From: Mycobacterium gordonae
Lineage (GTDB): Bacteria; Actinomycetota; Actinomycetes; Mycobacteriales; Mycobacteriaceae
Assembly: GCF_001417955.2 (NCBI RefSeq)
Contig: NZ_LKTM01000361.1
Span: 118,048-182,047, forward strand
Direction of reading: 5' to 3'
Length of the DNA: 64,000 nucleotides
Part shown: positions 26,477-34,601 of the stretch, in pieces
Numbering within the stretch: position 1 is the stretch's first letter
How the letters are laid out: each line of letters starts with the position of its first letter
The notes under the pieces: generated by a model
Seen by the model: only the letters and a program-made list of their open reading frames with translations
What the model was told of the DNA's origin: nothing
Database searches by the model: none
Made by a program: the position numbers and the translations under genes

Positions 26477-27298
26477 TCAGATCTTGGCGAGGATTCCGGA
26501 CACGACGCTGCCGCCCGCGATCATTGCGATGGCCACGGCGACGCCGATCGATCCGGTGATCAGCCCCACGACTCCCGCGGTGACGACGAAACCGGGCAGC
26601 CAGTCGATGATCTGCAATACCGAGGGCACATCCGCTTCCTCGCCGTTGTCGAGGGCGAACATCGCCGAGGCGTAGTCCGGATAGAACTCGGTGAACGCGA
26701 CGGCGAAGAAGATGGCCGCCAGTTGCAGGATCCAGCCCGTCCAGAAGTTCTCGGGGTCGTGCAGGATCCAGTTGCCGGCCAGGCCGATTCCGGCGGCGAA
26801 GGTGAACGCACCCGCCCATACGCCGGTGATCACGTTGTTGATCCGCTTGAACAGTGGGCTGTGCCAATGCTCCTCAGGTGTGCTGTCTTTGGCGTAGGCC
26901 AGCGTGAACGGCCGGCCGATTAGCAGAGTCAGCCACGCGAACATCGCCAGCGCGACGTTGGTCAGCTCGCCGGACCACATCTCCAGAAACCGGATCACCG
27001 CCGCGTCGGCGAACAGGCCGACCACGGCCAGCGTCGCGAAAACCACCGCGCCGAAGACTTCCAGTGCGTGAGTCTTCACGCCGCGAAGCAGCCCGACCAG
27101 CATCACCAGCACCGAGAAGCCGAGTGCGGACAGCACCGCGATCTCGAAGTGGCCCGGCGTGGCGAGGATGGACAGCAGCGCCCACGGCGCAATGCCGGCG
27201 AACGGTGACGTGAGGAACCCATCCAGGATGCGCGTGATGCGGTTCGTGCTCTCCTGCGACGGCTGCGCGCCGCGGTTGACGTGTGCTGGCTGTGTCAT
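26477..27298 (-). CDS. multi-pass membrane protein of unknown function
   Basis: 273 aa from ATG 27298, which has a good AAGGAGCTGACC site. It has about seven to eight hydrophobic segments (for example APWALLSILATPG, LGFSVLVMLVGLL, VFATLAVVGLFADAAV, GVVGLITGSIGVAVAIAMIAGG). I do not recognise the family. It is divergent from the PadR regulator across an inverted-repeat operator, and 55 nt upstream of the BKACE gene, so the PadR protein probably controls this gene and perhaps BKACE-MFS too. Confidence 0.75.
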   Translation of the reverse strand: MTQPAHVNRGAQPSQESTNRITRILDGFLTSPFAGIAPWALLSILATPGHFEIAVLSALGFSVLVMLVGLLRGVKTHALEVFGAVVFATLAVVGLFADAAVIRFLEMWSGELTNVALAMFAWLTLLIGRPFTLAYAKDSTPEEHWHSPLFKRINNVITGVWAGAFTFAAGIGLAGNWILHDPENFWTGWILQLAAIFFAVAFTEFYPDYASAMFALDNGEEADVPSVLQIIDWLPGFVVTAGVVGLITGSIGVAVAIAMIAGGSVVSGILAKI

Positions 27299-27326
27299 GG
27301 TCAGCTCCTTGATCTTGACATTCCTA

Positions 27327-27371
27327 AATTGACATGTCGATACTGACATGACGGTCAGTGACATGTCAATT
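27327..27371. promoter_or_regulatory. probable PadR operator, long inverted repeat
   Basis: Arms AATTGACATGTC (27327-27338) and GACATGTCAATT (27360-27371) are perfect reverse complements, each containing the self-palindrome GACATGTC. Two GACATGTC centres are 29 nt apart. A weaker CTGAC...GTCAG pair (27343-27358) lies between. The whole sits between a membrane-protein gene and a padR gene, ending 13 nt before the padR ATG. Confidence 0.75.
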
Positions 27372-27384
27372 GTGGAAGGTTAAG

Positions 27385-27921
27385 ATGGGTCTCGTGAGTT
27401 TGCGACATGCTGCGCTGGGCCTGCTGTCCCAGGAGCCGGGAAGCGGCTATGACCTGCTAAAACGGTTCAAAGAGTCGATGGACAACATGTGGCCGGCAAC
27501 GCAGAGCCAGCTGTACGGCGAGCTCAACAAACTCGCCGCCGCGGGGCTGATCACCGTGTCCGACCTGGGGCCACGGGGCCGCAAGGAGTATGCGATCACG
27601 GATGCGGGGCGTGCGGAGCTGCATCGGTGGATGTTGTCGCCGGAGGAGGATCCGCCGATCCGCAACGCCGCATTGTTGCGGGTTTACCTGCTCGGCGAAC
27701 TGAAGCCGGATGAGGCACGTGAGTACCTGCAGTCGTTGCTGTCACTGTCCGAGCGCGAGCATGCGCACTATGCCTCGATCCTCGAGGCGCACGACTGGAC
27801 GGCCGACGACGCCTTCTTCGCCCGTGCCGCGCTCGAGCAAGGGCTGCGCTGGACGCAGCACGAGATCGAATGGGCTAACTGGGTGATCGACGGCCTGAAC
27901 AAGCGCGGACTCAAGTCCTAG
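27385..27921 (+). CDS. PadR-family transcriptional regulator
   Basis: 178 aa. N-terminal winged helix with LRHAALGLLSQEPGSGYDLLKRF and the wing DLGPRGRKEYAITDAGRAELHRW are typical of PadR. The C-terminal part (about 95-178) is the helical dimerisation domain of the Vir/PadR_C type. ATG 27385 is chosen because GGAAGG lies 5 nt upstream; an earlier start would run into the operator. Divergent from the membrane protein at 26477; likely autoregulated. The 3' end overlaps the DUF417 gene by 11 nt. Confidence 0.88.
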   Translation: MGLVSLRHAALGLLSQEPGSGYDLLKRFKESMDNMWPATQSQLYGELNKLAAAGLITVSDLGPRGRKEYAITDAGRAELHRWMLSPEEDPPIRNAALLRVYLLGELKPDEAREYLQSLLSLSEREHAHYASILEAHDWTADDAFFARAALEQGLRWTQHEIEWANWVIDGLNKRGLKS

Positions 27922-28399
27922 ACAGGGCATCGCCCAACGTCCAGACCGCGACACCCAGCAGCACAACATCTTTGAGTAGAAACTGACCCGGCTGGGCCGT
28001 CAGCACAGGCACACCCGCCGCATGCGCGGCGACCAACCCTGGCGCGGTGAACAGGAAACTCAATGTGCCCAGGAATAATACGATTGCCAGGGCGCTGCCC
28101 ACCGCTGAAGTTCTCGGCCACACCGGGCGGACCGCAATAAGCACTGCCGCAACGATTTCCAACGATCCCAACGTCCGCGCGACCGTCGCCACGCCGGCGT
28201 AGTCGTAGATCCAGCTCATCAACGGGCTGTGCTCGATCAGCACGCGGGATTCCATCTTCACGTACTTGCCGAACCCGATCCAGGCCAACACCAGTACCAG
28301 TCCGTAGCGACTGATCAGCGCGCCGACATGTTCGACCCGGGAGCCGCGGTAGGTGGAGTGCACGCTGTCGTAGACGGAGTACGGGTGCCGCGGGTTCAA
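27911..28399 (-). CDS. DUF417/YkgB-like membrane protein
   Basis: 162 aa with four hydrophobic segments: YGLVLVLAWIGFGKY, LEIVAAVLIAVRPV, VGSALAIVLFLGTLSFLF and LLKDVVLLGVAVWTL. The FLLKDVVLLG ending is the family signature. It is related to DoxX. Function unknown, possibly redox or chlorine stress. The open frame begins with TTG 28399, overlapping the stop of the aminotransferase gene (TTGA), implying coupling; an internal GTG is also possible. Confidence 0.75.
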   Translation of the reverse strand: MNPRHPYSVYDSVHSTYRGSRVEHVGALISRYGLVLVLAWIGFGKYVKMESRVLIEHSPLMSWIYDYAGVATVARTLGSLEIVAAVLIAVRPVWPRTSAVGSALAIVLFLGTLSFLFTAPGLVAAHAAGVPVLTAQPGQFLLKDVVLLGVAVWTLGDALSRT

Positions 28400-29658
28400 C
28401 GTTCGGCGGCGTCCCGGTCGGTTAGCGATTGCTGCATCCGTAGTACGGCCTCGGTCAGAATCGCCTGGGAGGTGGCGAAGTTCAGGCGCACGTGTCCGGC
28501 GCCGCCGGTGCCGAACACGTGGCCGGAGCTGAGGGCTACCCGAGCGTGATCACGGAACCAGCGGGCCGGTCCGGACAGGTCTGATACCACCTTGATGCCC
28601 TCGACGTGCTCGTCGTCGAAGCCGAGTTCGCGGCAGTCCAACCATGCCAGATAGGTGCCCTGCGGGCGCAGCAGCCGGACGCCGGGAAGATGTTTCTGCA
28701 CTAAATGTTCCAGTAGCGTGCGGTTTTCGTCGAGGCCGAGCAACAGCGCGTCGAGCCAGTCCCCGGCGTCGCGGAAGGCCGCGGTGTGGGCGATGAGGCC
28801 CAGATGACTGGCGCCGTGGCCGACTTCTTCTGGCATGCGCCGCAATTCGGCCGCGGACTCCGGACCCGCGATGGCCAGCGCTGCCTTGAGCCCGGCGAGA
28901 TTCCACGCCTTGGACGCCGACGTCAGTGCCAACGCGTTCTCGGCTCCGGGGACGCTGAGGTACGGCGTGAAATGGGCGCCCGGCAAAACAAGCGGCGCGT
29001 GTATCTCGTCGGCAACGACTCTGATGTCGTACTGTCTGGCCAGTTCGGCTATGGTTTGCAGTTCCTCGGCGGTGTGCACGGCGCCCGTCGGGTTGTGCGG
29101 ATTGCACAGCAGATAGCCGACTTTGCCGTTCGGACCGGCCTGGGTGCGGGTCCGGATGAAGGCATCTTTCAGCGCGTCGAAATCGATTCGCCCGTCGGCG
29201 CCCAGCGGGGCTTCGGCGACGGTCCGGCCGTCATGAGAGACGAACGCGTAAAACGGCGCGTAGACAGGCGAGTTGACGATGACGGTATCGCCACGATCGG
29301 TGACCAGGCGCAGCATCTCGACGACACCCAGCATCACGTCGGGCACCACCCGGGTGCGGCCGACCGACAGACCGTCCCATTGCCAACGCCGCGTGGCGAA
29401 TTCGCTGACCGCCTGCGCGTAGCCCTTGCCGTGCGGGTAGCCGGTGTCGCCGGCGTCGACGGCGCGGTGAATGGCCTGGGCCACCTCGGGTGCGAGATTG
29501 ACGTCCATCTCGGCGACCCACAGCGGCAGCACATCTTCCGGGTACGCGCGCCACTTCATGCTGGTGCGGCGGCGCAGCTGTTCCAGCCCCACCTCCTCGA
29601 GCGGGTTCCCTTCCCTGCGCGAGAAGTCGCAAACTCGCACTGTTTCGTCGCCCATCAT
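28396..29658 (-). CDS. PLP-dependent aminotransferase, MalY/PatB cystathionine beta-lyase type (Rv2294-like)
   Basis: About 420 aa. Fold type I PLP enzyme with N-terminal LPLWVAEMDVNLAPEV, DTGYPHGKGYAQAV, substrate-loop CNPHNPTGAVH, VADEIHAPLVLPG (Asp of the pyridoxal ring) and the Schiff-base Lys in LTSASKAWNLAGLK. This subgroup often cleaves C-S bonds of cystathionine or cysteine conjugates. Two adjacent ATGs (29658, 29655) lie in the loop of an imperfect inverted repeat that also encodes the first residues. An internal ATG at SMKWRAYP is possible if that leader is not translated. Confidence 0.87.
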   Translation of the reverse strand: MMGDETVRVCDFSRREGNPLEEVGLEQLRRRTSMKWRAYPEDVLPLWVAEMDVNLAPEVAQAIHRAVDAGDTGYPHGKGYAQAVSEFATRRWQWDGLSVGRTRVVPDVMLGVVEMLRLVTDRGDTVIVNSPVYAPFYAFVSHDGRTVAEAPLGADGRIDFDALKDAFIRTRTQAGPNGKVGYLLCNPHNPTGAVHTAEELQTIAELARQYDIRVVADEIHAPLVLPGAHFTPYLSVPGAENALALTSASKAWNLAGLKAALAIAGPESAAELRRMPEEVGHGASHLGLIAHTAAFRDAGDWLDALLLGLDENRTLLEHLVQKHLPGVRLLRPQGTYLAWLDCRELGFDDEHVEGIKVVSDLSGPARWFRDHARVALSSGHVFGTGGAGHVRLNFATSQAILTEAVLRMQQSLTDRDAAER

Positions 29659-29676
29659 GCGATTTTGCGTCTGCTC
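29621..29676. repeat. degenerate copy of a palindromic element spanning the aminotransferase start
   Basis: Arms 29621-29638 (GAGAAGTCGCAAACTCGC) and 29659-29676 (GCGATTTTGCGTCTGCTC) pair at 15 of 18 positions around a 20-nt loop that contains both ATG candidates. It shares AGTCGCAAACTCGCAC exactly with the hairpin at 30624 and TTTGCGTCTGCT with the hairpin at 31832, so the three are one family. Confidence 0.7.
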
Positions 29677-29735
29677 GGCGGCGGTGTCCACAGGGGTGAC
29701 TGGCCGGTTGGAAGTGGTCTGAGCATGCTCACGCT

Positions 29736-30614
29736 GTGCTTGCCGACGCGATAGCGCTCCTGGAGCAGTGCGGGGGAGTTGCCACAACCGCTCAGGTCTT
29801 GACGGTGATGACTCGCCAGCAACTCGACGTTGCGGTGAAAGCGGGCCGCATACACAAGGTCTGGCACGGGATCTACGCAGCCCAGGACCCAAATCTGTTG
29901 GAGCGCTTGAGCGCACTGGATCTCTTCGCCGGACGGCGGGTGGTCGTGTGTATGGGGACTGCGGCCGGCTCGTACGGGTTCGATACGGAAAACACCTTGA
30001 AGATTCACGTGCTGGACCCCGGCATTCGCATGCGTCCCACTGTCGGCCTGATGGTTCATCAGCGTACCGGGGCGCGGCTGCAACGGATCTCCGATCGCCT
30101 GGCAACGGCACCGGCTTGGACGGCGGTTGAGGTCGCCCGGGAGTTGCGGCGTCCGCGGGCGTTGGCGACGCTGGATGCCGCATTGCGTTCGAGGTATTGC
30201 AGTCGCGAAGACCTCGAGTGCGCGGTTGCCGAGCAGAAGGGCCGCCGCGGCATCGTCGCCGTGCGCGGCCTGTTGCCCTTTGCGGACGGACGCGCCGAGT
30301 CAGCGATGGAAAGCGAGGCCCGGCTGGTCATGATCGACTACGGGTTACCGCTTCCCGAACTTCAGTACGAGATCCGTGGCGTCGACGGCGAGCTCTTCCG
30401 CGTCGACTTCGCCTGGCCCGAGCTGCGGCTGGCCGCCGAGTACGAAAGCATCGGCTGGCATTCGGGCCGCGTCGCGATGCTCAGGGACAAGGAGAGGTGG
30501 GGCCTGGTCCAAGAGGTCGGATGGACGATCATCCCGATCGTGGTCGACGACGTCCGGCTGTATCCGGCGCGCCTCGCCGAGCGGATCCGCAGCCACCTCA
30601 ACCGCGCGGCGTAG
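29736..30614 (+). CDS. AbiEi-like antitoxin-domain protein with nuclease-like (DUF559/Vsr-type) C-terminus
   Basis: 292 aa. Residues 1-50 form the AbiEi-type winged helix (GGVATTAQVLTVMTRQQLD then GRIHKVWHGIYA). The last 100 residues (ELFRVDFAWPELRLAAEYES, WHSGRVAMLRDKERW, RLAERIRSHL) resemble the DUF559/Vsr PD-(D/E)xK-like fold. Common as a solitary actinobacterial gene; no AbiEii nucleotidyltransferase toxin is adjacent. Role unproven: it could be a regulator or a defence nuclease. GTG start at 29736. Flanked on both sides by related palindromic elements. Confidence 0.75.
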   Translation: MLADAIALLEQCGGVATTAQVLTVMTRQQLDVAVKAGRIHKVWHGIYAAQDPNLLERLSALDLFAGRRVVVCMGTAAGSYGFDTENTLKIHVLDPGIRMRPTVGLMVHQRTGARLQRISDRLATAPAWTAVEVARELRRPRALATLDAALRSRYCSREDLECAVAEQKGRRGIVAVRGLLPFADGRAESAMESEARLVMIDYGLPLPELQYEIRGVDGELFRVDFAWPELRLAAEYESIGWHSGRVAMLRDKERWGLVQEVGWTIIPIVVDDVRLYPARLAERIRSHLNRAA

Positions 30615-30623
30615 CGTCGGCCG

Positions 30624-30683
30624 GCGAGCAGTCGCAAACTCGCACATTTTGCGGACAAAACGTGCGAGTTTGCGACTGCTCGC
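30624..30683. terminator. perfect 22-bp inverted repeat (terminator-like palindromic element)
   Basis: Arms 30624-30645 (GCGAGCAGTCGCAAACTCGC + AC) and 30662-30683 are perfect reverse complements; TTTT/AAAA inside the loop can extend the stem. It starts 10 nt after the AbiEi-like stop. It has the same core as the elements at 29621 and 31832. Confidence 0.75.
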
Positions 30684-30751
30684 GCAGCCCGCGTTACCCC
30701 GCAGGGCTCGGGGAGTGCCATTGATCGGAACAAAGGTTAGGTTATGGTGCA

Positions 30752-31822
30752 GTGGTGTCAACGCGCGTCGTCGTATGGTCCACCGGGGGTGTCGGGTCCA
30801 ACGCGATCGAGGCCGTCCGGATTAGGCCCGATCTGGAACTCGTTGGCGTGTGGGTGCATTCACCGGACAAGGTGGGCAGGGACGCGGGCGAGCTCGCCGG
30901 CGGCGAGCCGCTGGGACTCCGTGCGACCGATGACGCGGAGGAGTTGATCGCATTAAAACCCGATTGCGTGATCTACGCCGCCAGCGGTCCCGAGCGCGAC
31001 GCCGCCGCGATACCGGACTACCTGCGACTGCTGTCCGCCGGCATCAATGTGGTGTCGACGTCGTCGACGAGTTTGGTGTACCCGCCGTCGTACTTTTCTC
31101 CGCAGTGGCGCGATGAGCTGCAGCAGGCGGCGCTCGCCGGTGGGGCGTCGTTCTATGCCTCGGGTATTTTTCCCGGCTTCGCCTCCGACCAACTCGCTTT
31201 GCTGCTGACCACCCAGTCCAGGAGCATCCGTCGTATCACGGTCAGCGAGGTGTCGCTGAATGACCACTATCCGGTCGCCGATGTGATGGTGAACGGCATG
31301 GGTTTCGGCCGCCCGCTGGATTTCGAGCCGATGCTCAAGACGCCCGGGTTCATCGAATTGGCTTGGAAAGCACCGCTATACCTGATCGCCGAAGGACTGC
31401 AGGTCGAGATCGAAGAGGTGCGTGGCACCCTGGACCGCCAGCTGACCGCTCGCGATATCGAGGTCGCGTTCGGCACCATTCCCGCGGGCGCCTGCGGCGC
31501 CGTGCGGACGCGCGCCGCCGCGGTGGTCAACGGCCGGGAAGTGATCGTGATCGAGCACGTGATCCGGATGGCGCGCGATGTCGCACCCGACTGGCCGGCT
31601 TCGGACAGCGACGCCACCTATCGCGTCGACATCGAGGGCGATCCCGACGTGCACTGCGTGCTGACGCTCGGCGCGGCCGAAGGGCATGGTGCCGGGCATG
31701 CGGCGATGTCGGCCACCGCCATGCGCGTGGTCAATGCCCTCCCGTATGTCGTCGAGGCGCCACCCGGTCTGCTCAGTTCGCTGGATCTGCCGCCGACCCT
31801 GCCGCGGCATGTGGTCGCTTAA
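30752..31822 (+). CDS. DapB-like NAD(P)-dependent amine dehydrogenase family protein
   Basis: 356 aa. Rossmann N-terminus VVVWSTGGVGSNAIEAV, VWVHSPDKVGRDAGEL, and the INVVSTSSTSLVYP strand-loop resemble the dihydrodipicolinate-reductase-like proteins that include 2,4-diaminopentanoate dehydrogenase. Mycobacteria carry many such genes of unknown substrate, some linked to steroid or lipid metabolism. Start GTG or ATG near 30752 to 30755. A strong hairpin terminator follows. Confidence 0.75.
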   Translation: MVSTRVVVWSTGGVGSNAIEAVRIRPDLELVGVWVHSPDKVGRDAGELAGGEPLGLRATDDAEELIALKPDCVIYAASGPERDAAAIPDYLRLLSAGINVVSTSSTSLVYPPSYFSPQWRDELQQAALAGGASFYASGIFPGFASDQLALLLTTQSRSIRRITVSEVSLNDHYPVADVMVNGMGFGRPLDFEPMLKTPGFIELAWKAPLYLIAEGLQVEIEEVRGTLDRQLTARDIEVAFGTIPAGACGAVRTRAAAVVNGREVIVIEHVIRMARDVAPDWPASDSDATYRVDIEGDPDVHCVLTLGAAEGHGAGHAAMSATAMRVVNALPYVVEAPPGLLSSLDLPPTLPRHVVA

Positions 31823-31831
31823 CCCCCGCCC

Positions 31832-31885
31832 AGCAGACGCAAAGTCGCCCTGGAACGCCTGTTCCAGGGCGACTTTGCGTCTGCT
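31832..31885. terminator. perfect 25-bp inverted repeat with 4-nt loop, bidirectional terminator
   Basis: Arms 31832-31856 and 31861-31885 are perfect reverse complements around the loop GCCT; the outer arm reads AGCAGACGCAAAGTCGCCCT. It sits between the convergent DapB-like and SDR genes. It belongs to the same sequence family as the elements at 29621 and 30624. Confidence 0.85.
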
Positions 31886-31893
31886 TGCCGAAC

Positions 31894-32739
31894 TCAGGCG
31901 AGCTGGACGCGGCCGGTGATCAGGTCCATGATCGCCTTGCCCGGGGCGAACGACCCGGTGATCGACGCCATGGCGTGACCCTGGTCGACGTTCAGCGTGA
32001 TCCCGTTGACCGACGCCGCGGCATCACTGTTGAGCATGATCATGGCCTTGCCGATGTCCTCGGGCGTCAGCGTCGCGCTGCCGGTGTCATCGCGATAGTC
32101 CTGGGCGAAGGTCAGCCACAGGTCGGCGTTCGCCCGCGCCAGCGGGGTGTCGGTCGGCCCCGGGCAGACGGCGTTGATCCGCACACCCTTCTTCTGGAAC
32201 GGATAACCCTGCCACGCGACGTAACCGTTGATCGCCTTCTTGCTGAACCCGTAGTGGATGATGCCCTGCGGTTCGCGCTCCGCACACCAGTCGTGGGCGG
32301 ACTTGTAGTCCGGCGCGGCCAGGAAGTCCTGCACGAGTTCCAGGTCGTTCTCCCAGCCCATTCCGGCGACCGACGAGATGAAGCAGATGGCCGCGCCACG
32401 GGGGAGCAGGTCCTTATCGAACAGCCGCTCGATCAGATGCCGGTGCCCGATGAAGTTGACCCGCATCAGTTTTGGCCCGTCAGCCACACCGGCGGCGGAG
32501 AACAACTTGTGCACCGGCCCGTCCAGCTCGTCGACCGCACGGTCGATCGAGTCCGGGTCACTGAGGTCGAGTGAGATCACGCGATCGACGTCGAAGTCCA
32601 GGGGCGCGAAGTCCATCACGGTCACGTGCGCTCCGAGCGACTTCGCGATCTGTGCCGCCGCCGCGCCCATCCCGGTCGCGCCGCCGACCACCAGGACGCG
32701 CTTGCCCTCGTAGCCCAATAAGTCTGACGCCGTTGTCAT
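31894..32739 (-). CDS. short-chain dehydrogenase/reductase
   Basis: 281 aa. VLVVGGATGMGAAAAQ nucleotide loop, FSAAGVADG, catalytic Ser in FISSVAGMG, and a YGFSKK active site (Tyr-x3-Lys) with NAVCPGPTDTPLA. The long insert between Ser and Tyr (WENDLELVQDFL, HDWCAEREPQG) resembles 3-alpha-hydroxysteroid or coniferyl-alcohol dehydrogenase-like SDRs. ATG 32739 chosen (MTTASDLLGYEGK); longer frame to 32808 is non-conserved. Divergent from an LLM pseudogene across a palindrome. Confidence 0.83.
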   Translation of the reverse strand: MTTASDLLGYEGKRVLVVGGATGMGAAAAQIAKSLGAHVTVMDFAPLDFDVDRVISLDLSDPDSIDRAVDELDGPVHKLFSAAGVADGPKLMRVNFIGHRHLIERLFDKDLLPRGAAICFISSVAGMGWENDLELVQDFLAAPDYKSAHDWCAEREPQGIIHYGFSKKAINGYVAWQGYPFQKKGVRINAVCPGPTDTPLARANADLWLTFAQDYRDDTGSATLTPEDIGKAMIMLNSDAAASVNGITLNVDQGHAMASITGSFAPGKAIMDLITGRVQLA

Positions 32740-32834
32740 CTTCAGCCCCTTATTCCCTGGTGGTTCGTGCCACGACGTTACAGTATCCGGACAAGATGTA
32801 AGTTTCAATCGCGGTGGTTGACCGTTGTCGCGGA

Positions 32835-32855
32835 TCCCACGTAGCCTACGTGGGA
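32835..32855. promoter_or_regulatory. perfect 21-bp palindrome, probable operator
   Basis: TCCCACGTAG-C-CTACGTGGGA is a perfect palindrome with 10-bp arms. It lies 96 nt upstream of the SDR start and 28 nt before the GTG of the LLM pseudogene, as expected for a TetR-type repressor site serving a divergent pair. The regulator is not obvious nearby. Confidence 0.65.
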
Positions 32856-32882
32856 CAAATTTTAGGTCAGGCGGAATCAGCT

Positions 32883-33392
32883 GTGTTCACCCTGCGCTTC
32901 GACATGCGGGCTCCGGCTTTCGGGGCCGATCCGGCGGCCTTGTACGCCGCCGCGCCGGAGATGTGTGCGTGGGCCGAAAGCCACGGCTGGCCGCCGTGAT
33001 GTGCGAACATAACGGGTCGCAGGACGGCTACCTGCCGTCGCCACTGCTCCTGGCGTCGGCGGTGGGCGGCACGGACGCAACGGCTGGCATTGAGCCTGAC
33101 CCTGATTCTGCCGTTCTACGATCCGGTGCGGCTGGCCGAGGACATCGCGGTGCTCGACATCCTCAGCGCCGGGCGGGCCTCCTACATCATGGCGCCGGGC
33201 TACCGGCCGGAGGAAGAGGCGATTTCGCGGGTGCGTGCCCGCGAGATGCTGGCCATGTCACCGTTGGGTGGCGGGTTGCCGCCGGATATCGCGTGGCCGT
33301 ATCTCGAGCGGGTGGGAAAGGTTGTGCTCCCGGAGGCTTCCGGGTCTGCCGAGGGCGCCCTCGGCGAATTGCTGTCGAATAAGAAGGGGTGA
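32883..33392 (+). pseudogene. decayed LLM-class (luciferase-like, F420/FMN) oxidoreductase
   Basis: The N-terminus (FTLRFDMRAPAFG, then MCAWAESHGWPP) stops at 32999; the next frame continues with VMCEHNGSQDGYLPSPLLLA; the original frame resumes with TLILPFYDPVRLAEDIAVLD and YRPEEEA. A one-base deletion near 32993 and an extra G near 33062 would restore one frame. After YRPEEEA the protein jumps to a typical C-terminus (PLGGGLPPDIAWPYLE), so roughly 150-190 residues are missing by my memory of the family. Followed by the P450 gene 3 nt later. Confidence 0.75.
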
Positions 33393-33395
33393 TTG

Positions 33396-34592
33396 ATGAC
33401 TGAGGCCAGTACCACCGAGATCTATTACGACCCTTTTGATTTCGATATCGACGACAATCCGTACCCGATCTGGAAGCGGATGCGCGACGAAGTTCCGTTG
33501 TATTACAACGAGAAATACAACTTCTACGCGCTGAGCCGCTACGAGGACGTAGCTCCGGAACTGACGAACTGGGAGACGTACCGCTCGGGCCGCGGTACCA
33601 CCATGGACATCATCATGAGCGGGATCCAGGTGCCGCCCGGGGTCATCCTGTTCGAGGACCCACCCCTGCATGACCTGCACCGCCGTTTGCTGTCCAGGGT
33701 TTTCACGCCGCGGCGGATGGAGGCGATCGAACCGCTGACCCGCGACTTCTGCGTGCGTGCACTCGACCCGCTGGTTGGTACCGGCCGGTTCGACTTCATC
33801 GAGAACCTCGGCTCGACGATCCCGATGCGCACCATCGGCTACCTGTTGGGCATTCCGGAGGAGAGCCAGGCGCATATCCGGGACCGTGGTGGACGCGCCA
33901 TCAACCTCACCGAGGGCACCTTCCGGGCCGTCGAGGAAGACCTCTTCGAGAAGAGCTACGAGGTGTTCTCCGACTACATCGACTGGCGGACCGAACATCC
34001 CTCCGACGACCTGATGACGCAACTGCTCAACGCCGAGATCGAGGACAACGGGGTGACCCGGCGCCTGGATCGCACCGAGGTGCTGATGTACACCAGCATG
34101 ATCGCCGGCGCCGGCAATGAGACGACCACCCGGTTGATCGGGTTCATCGGCCAGTTGCTGGCCGAGCACCCCGACCAGCGCCGCGAGATCGTCGCCGACC
34201 CATCGCTGATCCCGATGGCCATCGAGGAGGTGTTGCGTTACGAGGCGCCGTCCCCGGTGCAGGCGCGCTACGTCGCCCATGACGTCGAGTGTCGTGGCAC
34301 GCTGATTTCGGAGGGGTCAATCATGTTGTTGCTCAACGGATCGGCCAACCGCGACGAGCGCCGGTATGTCGACGGGGAGCGGTTCGACATCCACCGCGGC
34401 GGCGCACACCTTAGTTTCGGGCACGGTCTGCACTTCTGTCTGGGCTCGGCGCTGGCCCGCATGCAGGCGCGGGTGGCGCTCGAAGAAGTGATCAAACGCT
34501 GGCCCGAATGGGACGTCGACTACGACAACGCCGTCAAGGCGCACACCAGCAGTGTGCGGGGCTGGGCGAAACTGCCTGTCATCACGGGGTAA
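33396..34592 (+). CDS. cytochrome P450
   Basis: 398 aa. Oxygen-binding I-helix MIAGAGNETTTRLIG, K-helix EEVLRYEAPSP and the heme loop FGHGLHFCLGSALAR with proximal Cys348. Soluble bacterial class I P450 needing ferredoxin and reductase partners, none adjacent. Substrate unknown; the preceding LLM remnant suggests a former two-gene oxidative unit. ATG 33396 follows AAGAAGGGG; a TTG lies one codon earlier. Confidence 0.92.
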   Translation: MTEASTTEIYYDPFDFDIDDNPYPIWKRMRDEVPLYYNEKYNFYALSRYEDVAPELTNWETYRSGRGTTMDIIMSGIQVPPGVILFEDPPLHDLHRRLLSRVFTPRRMEAIEPLTRDFCVRALDPLVGTGRFDFIENLGSTIPMRTIGYLLGIPEESQAHIRDRGGRAINLTEGTFRAVEEDLFEKSYEVFSDYIDWRTEHPSDDLMTQLLNAEIEDNGVTRRLDRTEVLMYTSMIAGAGNETTTRLIGFIGQLLAEHPDQRREIVADPSLIPMAIEEVLRYEAPSPVQARYVAHDVECRGTLISEGSIMLLLNGSANRDERRYVDGERFDIHRGGAHLSFGHGLHFCLGSALARMQARVALEEVIKRWPEWDVDYDNAVKAHTSSVRGWAKLPVITG

Positions 34593-34601
34593 TGTCGGCC
34601 G

